Below, one piece after another: positions 59,486 to 64,000 of a stretch of 64,000 nucleotides of DNA. Source of the stretch: an uncultured Gilliamella sp. Lineage in GTDB: Bacteria > Pseudomonadota > Gammaproteobacteria > Enterobacterales > Orbaceae. Both the position numbers and the translations under genes were made by a program. The notes below the pieces were generated by a model. It did not search any database and was not told the DNA's origin. It was given only the letters and a program-made list of their open reading frames with translations. Position 1 is the stretch's first letter; every line of letters starts with the position of its first letter. The stretch covers positions 85,995-149,994 of the forward strand of contig CAMLPV010000005.1 in assembly GCA_946482005.1 (NCBI GenBank), in the 5' to 3' direction.

Positions 59486-60697
59486 ATGTCAAAAATATTT
59501 CGTCCATTAGTGTTTTATATAGGTTTTCGCTATGTATACGGGCAAAAAACCGATGGTTTTGGTCGCTTTGTATCATGGCTATCAATGATTGGGATCATGT
59601 TAGGCTCCATCGGCTTAATCGTGGTGTTGTCGGTAATGAATGGGCTGGAAGATCAGATGCAAAATAGTATCTTAAAATTTTTTCCACAAGCGCAAGTTAC
59701 CTCGAAAACAGGTAAAATCGATTCTACACTGATTACTTCTTCACAATTTAAAAATATCCCCGGTGTAGAGCGAATAACGCCGATTATTACCAGTGATGTG
59801 GTATTACAAAGTCAACACAGTATTACTGTTAGTACCTTGATGGGGATCACCGCCGCAGATCACGATCCGATTGAGGATTATGTGTACACCGGTTCGATCG
59901 ATACTTTGCAAGCCGGTAGTTATAATGTGATTTTAGGTTATACGTTAGCCGATCAATTGGGCGTAATAGTTGGTGATAAGATTCGTTTGATGGTGACCGA
60001 TGCCAGTCAAATAACTCCAGTAGGGCGTATTCCTTCACAACGTCTGTTTACCGTAAGTGGATTGTTTTCTGTTAATCAGGATATTAATCAAGCGTTAATC
60101 TATGTCAATCAAACTGATGCTAAAAATCTGTTGCGTTATCCAACTAATAATATTAGTGGCTGGCGTCTATTTTTAACGCATCCTCTTGAAATCTCATCAG
60201 TAACCAAAACGCCTTTACCTGAAGGTTTGAAATTTACCGATTGGCGCGCCAAACGTGGTGAGTTGTTCCAAGCAATTAAGATGGAAAAAAACGTGATGGG
60301 ATTATTGATTAGTTTGATCGTGATTGTTGCCGCTTTTAATATTATCACTTCACTAAGCTTATTAGTTATGGAAAAACAAGGCGAAGTAGCCATTTTAAAA
60401 ACGCAAGGTTTATCACGTTTTAAAATTATGTTGATTTTTATTATCCAAGGTGCCAGTTCTGGCGTTATTGGAACCTTACTAGGCAGTGCCATAGGGTTGT
60501 TACTTGCCTCATATCTCAATGAATTGATGTCGTTACTAGGATTATCCTTTGCTGGTATTGAATTACCTAGTTTGGTTAATCCTTCACAAATTGTATTTAT
60601 TATTTTCGGATTACTTATGTTATCGTTAATTTCAACTATTTATCCTGCATATCGTGCAGCCAATATCCAACCAGCCGAGGCTTTACGTTATGAATAA
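59486..60697 (+). CDS. lolC: Lipoprotein-releasing ABC transporter permease LolC
   Basis: A 403-residue MacB-type permease with four membrane helices: one near residues 28-50 ([21 protein letters not shown]) and three after residue 270. The large periplasmic domain between them binds LolA or lipoproteins. LolC and LolE form the inner-membrane complex LolCD2E that extracts outer-membrane lipoproteins. Overlaps lolD by eight bases. Confidence 0.95.
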   Translation: MSKIFRPLVFYIGFRYVYGQKTDGFGRFVSWLSMIGIMLGSIGLIVVLSVMNGLEDQMQNSILKFFPQAQVTSKTGKIDSTLITSSQFKNIPGVERITPIITSDVVLQSQHSITVSTLMGITAADHDPIEDYVYTGSIDTLQAGSYNVILGYTLADQLGVIVGDKIRLMVTDASQITPVGRIPSQRLFTVSGLFSVNQDINQALIYVNQTDAKNLLRYPTNNISGWRLFLTHPLEISSVTKTPLPEGLKFTDWRAKRGELFQAIKMEKNVMGLLISLIVIVAAFNIITSLSLLVMEKQGEVAILKTQGLSRFKIMLIFIIQGASSGVIGTLLGSAIGLLLASYLNELMSLLGLSFAGIELPSLVNPSQIVFIIFGLLMLSLISTIYPAYRAANIQPAEALRYE

Positions 60698-61388
60698 TTC
60701 ACAGCCACTTCTATCTGCTAAAAATCTAAGTAAAACCTATAAAGAAGGTAAAATGGTGACTGAGGTATTGAAAGATGTATCGTTTGATATTTATCCTAAA
60801 TCTCTGTTGGCGATCATTGGTAGTTCAGGTTCGGGTAAAAGTACCTTATTGCATCTGTTAGGTGGGTTAGACCAACCGACTTCCGGCGAAATTATGTTCA
60901 AATCCCAACAGCTTAATCGCTTATCAGAGCAAGAAAAAGCTCGCTTACGTAATCAAGAAATTGGTTTCGTTTATCAGTTCCACCATCTATTACCTGACTT
61001 TACTGCCCTTGAAAATGTAGCAATGCCGTTATTAATTGGTGGTGTTTCACCAAGTGAAGCTAAAAAACGTGCTATGGTGATGTTAGAGTCAGTGAATTTA
61101 GTTAAACGTGCCAACCATCGTCCAGCTGAATTATCCGGCGGTGAGCGGCAACGCGTCGCTATTGGCAGAGCTTTGATTAATAATCCAGCTCTAGTTATGG
61201 CTGATGAACCCACGGGTAATTTAGATAAATCAACCGCGGATGCAATTTTTGATTTATTGGTGAAACTTAATCGTGAGCACGGTACGGCATTTTTAGTGGT
61301 AACCCATGATCTCGCTTTAGCGAATAAACTCGATCAACAATTGATTATGAGTGATGGTCAGTTATCCTACCGTAATTTGGTGAATTAA
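60690..61388 (+). CDS. lolD: Lipoprotein-releasing ABC transporter ATPase LolD
   Basis: A 232-residue ABC ATPase. Walker A is GSSGSGKST (44-52), the signature LSGGERQ (148-154), Walker B LVMADEP with Glu173, and the H-loop His206. I chose ATG 60690 ([17 protein letters not shown]), overlapping the lolC stop; an upstream in-frame start lies in lolC coding sequence. It powers lipoprotein release by LolC/LolE. Confidence 0.96.
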   Translation: MNNSQPLLSAKNLSKTYKEGKMVTEVLKDVSFDIYPKSLLAIIGSSGSGKSTLLHLLGGLDQPTSGEIMFKSQQLNRLSEQEKARLRNQEIGFVYQFHHLLPDFTALENVAMPLLIGGVSPSEAKKRAMVMLESVNLVKRANHRPAELSGGERQRVAIGRALINNPALVMADEPTGNLDKSTADAIFDLLVKLNREHGTAFLVVTHDLALANKLDQQLIMSDGQLSYRNLVN

Positions 61389-61408
61389 AGGTAAATGGAC
61401 AACTAACT

Positions 61409-62647
61409 ATGAATTTATCATTAATCACCGCCATAAAATTCCGTAAAGGGCGCCGTAAAAGTGGTATGGTTTCCTTGATATCCATTATTTCAACTCTAAG
61501 TATCGCTATCGGTATTGCTGCGCTGATCATAGGATTAAGTGCGATGAATGGTTTTGAACGAGAGCTAAACGACCGTGTTTTATCGGTGGTGCCTCATGGG
61601 CAAATTTATTCTTACACAGGCAATTTGGAAAATTGGCAGCATGTTCAAAGCGAACTCCAAGAGAATAACCATATTTTATCCGCTGTGCCTTTTGTTAGTT
61701 TTACCGGTTTGATTGAAAACGCTAGTAAACTTGGTGCGGTTGAAGTGCAAGGGCTCGATCCTGAGCAAGAAACCAAGATCAGCGCATTACCAAATTATGT
61801 GCTTAATAATAGATGGCAAGATTTTAAAGCTGATAGTCAGCAGATCATTTTAGGGGCTGGGTTGGCTAAATTACTTGCCGTCGAAGAAGGACAGTGGGTT
61901 ACTCTATTAATTCCGGTTTCCAACAATCCAGAACAACTTAAACCACCTCGTCGCGTTCGTTTACAAGTACATGGTATTTTAGATTTAAGTGGTACGTTAA
62001 GTAATAATGTTGCGTTATTACCCTTAGCGGATTCACAAAAATTACTAAATATCGATGACAGTGTCACTGGGTTAATGATTAATGTGGATAACGTCTATCA
62101 AGCTAGTGACATTATCGCTCAAGCCACGTTAACTTTGGAAGAAAATCTCAATTTCAACAGTTGGGAACATACTTTTGGTTTTATGTACCGTGACATCCAG
62201 ATGATTCGACAAATTATGTATTTAGCTATGATTGTAGTGATTGGCGTAGCTTGTTTTAATATTGTATCGACGTTGGTTATTGCGGTTAAAGATAAACAGC
62301 GTGATATTGCTATCCTTAAAACCCTTGGTGCTACCAATAATCTTATAAAACGTATCTTTATCTGGTATGGTGTGATATCTGGTTTAATTGGTAGTGTGAT
62401 TGGTGTGGTGTTAGGTGTTATTGTTGCTTGGCAACTTTCAAATATAATGGGCGTTGTTGAATCGATGATGGGGCATAAAATCTTGAACAGCAATATCTAT
62501 TTTGTTGATTTTTTACCATCTGAAATTCATCTATTTGATGTAGTTATTGTGTTTATTACCGCAATGTTACTAAGTTTGCTTGCCAGCTATTATCCCGCTC
62601 GCAGAGCATGTAAAATCGATCCGGCCCGAGTTTTAAGTAGTTATTAA
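61409..62647 (+). CDS. lolE: Lipoprotein-releasing ABC transporter permease LolE
   Basis: A 412-residue permease homologous to LolC, with the first helix near residues 22-45 and three C-terminal helices. It closes with [19 protein letters not shown]. Length is as in E. coli (414). Its last 49 codons lie inside a 221-bp segment that is present three times in tandem, but the first copy keeps this gene intact. 20 bases after lolD. Confidence 0.95.
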   Translation: MNLSLITAIKFRKGRRKSGMVSLISIISTLSIAIGIAALIIGLSAMNGFERELNDRVLSVVPHGQIYSYTGNLENWQHVQSELQENNHILSAVPFVSFTGLIENASKLGAVEVQGLDPEQETKISALPNYVLNNRWQDFKADSQQIILGAGLAKLLAVEEGQWVTLLIPVSNNPEQLKPPRRVRLQVHGILDLSGTLSNNVALLPLADSQKLLNIDDSVTGLMINVDNVYQASDIIAQATLTLEENLNFNSWEHTFGFMYRDIQMIRQIMYLAMIVVIGVACFNIVSTLVIAVKDKQRDIAILKTLGATNNLIKRIFIWYGVISGLIGSVIGVVLGVIVAWQLSNIMGVVESMMGHKILNSNIYFVDFLPSEIHLFDVVIVFITAMLLSLLASYYPARRACKIDPARVLSSY

Positions 62648-62665
62648 TTGAACCTCGATAATTAA

Positions 62666-62692
62666 AAAGGTGCAAAGTTAATTTGCGCCTTT
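62666..62692. terminator. Terminator between lolE and the rhomboid gene (first of three copies)
   Basis: An 11-bp stem AAAGGTGCAAA/TTTGCGCCTTT with one T·G pair (62666-62676 and 62682-62692). The A- and T-rich ends suit both directions. Copies lie 221 bases further (about 62887-62913) and, diverged, at about 63108-63134. Confidence 0.8.
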
Positions 62693-62720
62693 ATTGGTTA
62701 ATAATAAAATCCAGCAACCA

Positions 62721-62868
62721 TTTTGTTGATTTTTTACCATCTGAAATTCATCTATTTGATGTGGTTATTGTGTTTATTACCGCAATGTTACTAAGTTTGC
62801 TTGCTAGCTATTCTCCCGCTCGCAGAGCGGGTAAAATCGATCCGGCTCGAGTTTTAAGTAGTTATTAA
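62721..62868 (+). pseudogene. Second copy of the lolE 3' end
   Basis: Encodes only the last 48 or so LolE residues ([17 protein letters not shown] and so on) with [11 protein letters not shown] in place of YPARRACKIDP. It has no upstream domains or start region and cannot make a functional LolE. Confidence 0.88.
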
Positions 62869-62941
62869 TTGAACCTCGATAATTAAAAAGGTGCAAAGTT
62901 AATTTGCGCCTTTATTGGTTAATAATAAAATCCAGCAACCA

Positions 62942-63086
62942 TTTTGTTGATTTTTTACCATCTGAAATTCATCTATTTGATGTGGTTATTGTGTTTATTA
63001 CCGCAATGTTACTAAGTTTGCTTGCTAGCTATTATCCCGCTCGCAGAGCGGGTAAAATCGATCCGGACCGAGTTTTAAGTAGTTAA
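62942..63086 (+). pseudogene. Third copy of the lolE 3' end
   Basis: Like the second copy but ending RVLSS with an early TAA, and with D for A in PDRVL. Again only the C-terminal helix region is encoded. Confidence 0.88.
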
Positions 63087-63139
63087 TAATTGAGCCTCGA
63101 TAATTAAAAAAGCGCAAAGTTAATTTGTGCATTTATTGG

Positions 63140-63865
63140 CTAATAATGAAAGCCACCAATCCCTTGATAATATCGATAAAGTAGATATAACAGCAGACAT
63201 GAAATAGCAAATAGCAGCAAAATTAACTTAGTATAGATTTGACTTTGGTAGCGAAATTTTTTCAGACAAATAGTGACTAATCCTCCCAAAATAAATCCGC
63301 TAACTGCACCACCTATATGAGCCATATTGTCGATAGAAGGCAGCAAACCTAATCCCGCTGTTAGTATTAAACTGACTACAATTGATTTGATAGGCATCTG
63401 TTGCAGATCGGTACGATTAATCAGTGAATAGGCAAGTAATGCTGTAATAATCCCCAAGATAGCGCCCGATGCCCCACAGCTAACAACACTATGATGCAGG
63501 GTCGAAATATCACTAGCCAAGCTACCAAACAGGCCTGACAATAAGTAGATCCCAATAAAAGCAAATGGCGGAATTAATCGTTCTAAAATAATCCCCACGC
63601 TCCATAGCGCCAGCATATTCATAGCTAGATGGGTTAATCCTGCATGCACAAAAATATTGGTCAGTAAGCGCCAATACTCCCCGGAAAAGGTGAGCAGTGA
63701 AACATCTGCGCCCCAGTCAATAAGAAAGGCCATTTCTGTATAGTTCATAAAGGCTCGTGAATCAAGGAGATGTGAAATTACAAACCAGGCAACATTAAGC
63801 AAGATTAAAATACTAGTAATTTTGGCTTGATGAAATAAATATTCGAGATTTTTTAGATTGCTCAT
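63140..63865 (-). CDS. Rhomboid family intramembrane serine protease
   Basis: A six-helix membrane protease with the catalytic serine in GASGAILG and histidine in NMAHIGGAVSG; the oxyanion residues HLAMN lie in the second helix. Numbered from ATG 63877 these are Ser137, His187, His83 and Asn87. I chose ATG 63865 (MSNLKNLEYLFHQAK) because the only Shine-Dalgarno (AAAGG) touches the ATG at 63877 but is 12 bases from this one. It is not preceded by the cytoplasmic domain of GlpG, so it is a compact rhomboid with one extra C-terminal helix. The substrate is unknown. Its 3' end lies in the last repeat unit. Confidence 0.88.
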   Translation of the reverse strand: MSNLKNLEYLFHQAKITSILILLNVAWFVISHLLDSRAFMNYTEMAFLIDWGADVSLLTFSGEYWRLLTNIFVHAGLTHLAMNMLALWSVGIILERLIPPFAFIGIYLLSGLFGSLASDISTLHHSVVSCGASGAILGIITALLAYSLINRTDLQQMPIKSIVVSLILTAGLGLLPSIDNMAHIGGAVSGFILGGLVTICLKKFRYQSQIYTKLILLLFAISCLLLYLLYRYYQGIGGFHY

Positions 63866-63917
63866 GAATTGAGTCATCCTTTTTAAAAAAAATATCTAAT
63901 TAAGATAGATAAAAGGG

Positions 63918-64000
63918 TTAATCTAAACGTTTGCCTAAAATAACCAAATCACGTTTAACGCCATCAAGTTCAGCAACTTTTGGCAGTAATGCCCATTGCT
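63918..64000 (-). CDS. 3' end of an unidentified gene (window edge)
   Basis: On the minus strand the frame QWALLPKVAELDGVKRDL, then VILGKRLD and a TAA at 63918-63920, is open to the window edge. It looks like a genuine C-terminus (charged, ordered), but 27 residues are too few for me to assign a family. The 52 bases between it and the rhomboid start suggest that the two may be co-transcribed. Confidence 0.55.
   Translation of the reverse strand, partial: QWALLPKVAELDGVKRDLVILGKRLD

Larger units (their letters stand above)
62500..63162. repeat. Tandem triplication of a 221-bp segment (lolE end, terminator, rhomboid end)
   Basis: Units run about 62500-62720, 62721-62941 and 62942-63162, with an exact 221-base period. 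Each begins TTTTGTTGATTTTTTACC within the lolE coding sequence, passes the lolE stop and the terminator, and ends in sequence matching the last codons of the rhomboid gene. Units 1 and 2 are nearly identical in the spacer; units 2 and 3 share GCGGGT where unit 1 has CATGT. Unit 3 keeps the true rhomboid 3' end and has diverged in the hairpin. Sequence variants between units show that the event is not brand new. Confidence 0.95.

Overview
The window comes from an AT-rich gammaproteobacterium. Housekeeping blocks match enterobacterial ones closely (matP, topA-cysB, hisLGDCBHAFI, mfd, lolCDE, mmuPM, an ynb-type lipid cluster), while the low GC, several PTS systems and decayed accessory stretches resemble Orbaceae gut symbionts such as Gilliamella. 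That placement is inferred from gene content and recalled family sequences, not from a search.

Layout. 1-6.4 kb (+): tail of an acyl-CoA dehydratase activase-like protein, then an ynbA-ynbC-ynbD-(new small membrane protein)-ynbB cluster predicted to build and process an unidentified phospholipid. 6.5-10.5 kb: an orphan HPr with a Ser46 motif, an APC amino acid/amine permease (-), and a fructose-type PTS (EIIA, then EIIBC broken by +1 base in a T6 run). 10.5-12.2 kb (-): an amidohydrolase. 12.3-16.6 kb (+): matP, topA, cysB. 16.7-23.9 kb (-): the complete histidine operon with a textbook leader peptide (six consecutive His codons) and attenuator. 24-30 kb: an Lrp-type regulator divergent from a cysteine hydrolase, then an accessory stretch with a membrane protein of unknown function, DUF4291, DUF4261, an MDR oxidoreductase and a decayed partial copy of its 5' end, and a DoxX protein. 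30.4-33.3 kb: PEP hydrolase-like plus UPF0261 (Tm-1-like) genes divergent from a TetR regulator with a palindromic candidate operator between them. 33.4-35.8 kb: an SDR overlapping an acyl-adenylate ligase. 36-39.5 kb: a SulA-like gene under overlapping LexA boxes, crcB, an unknown protein, and riboflavin synthase.

39.8-43.7 kb is an immunity-gene graveyard. It has an unknown small protein, the ghost of a ParB-like toxin C-terminus followed at normal spacing by a DUF6896-like candidate immunity gene, and four tandem DUF7336-like genes in an A-B-A-B pattern, surrounded by non-coding decay. 43.7-49.7 kb (+) is a complete catabolic operon: PRD/EIIA regulator, galactitol-type EIIA, EIIC and EIIB, YjbQ, a pentulose/hexulose-phosphate 3-epimerase and 6-phospho-3-hexuloisomerase. 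It looks built for an unusual sugar or polyol reaching fructose 6-phosphate.

49.9-59.3 kb (-): mmuM and a frameshifted mmuP that together read as one 774-codon ORF, two tandem DUF945 (YdgA-like) proteins, and mfd. 59.5-64 kb: lolC-lolD-lolE, then a 221-bp segment present in three tandem copies (lolE 3' end, terminator, rhomboid 3' end), a rhomboid protease (-), and the 3' end of an unidentified gene (-). I found no rRNA, tRNA, CRISPR array or intact insertion sequence. The observations most worth checking are the Asn-substituted YnbA in the extended ynb cluster, the galactitol-type PTS/3-hexuloisomerase operon, the A-B-A-B small-gene array, the 221-bp triplication, and the two single-base frameshifts.
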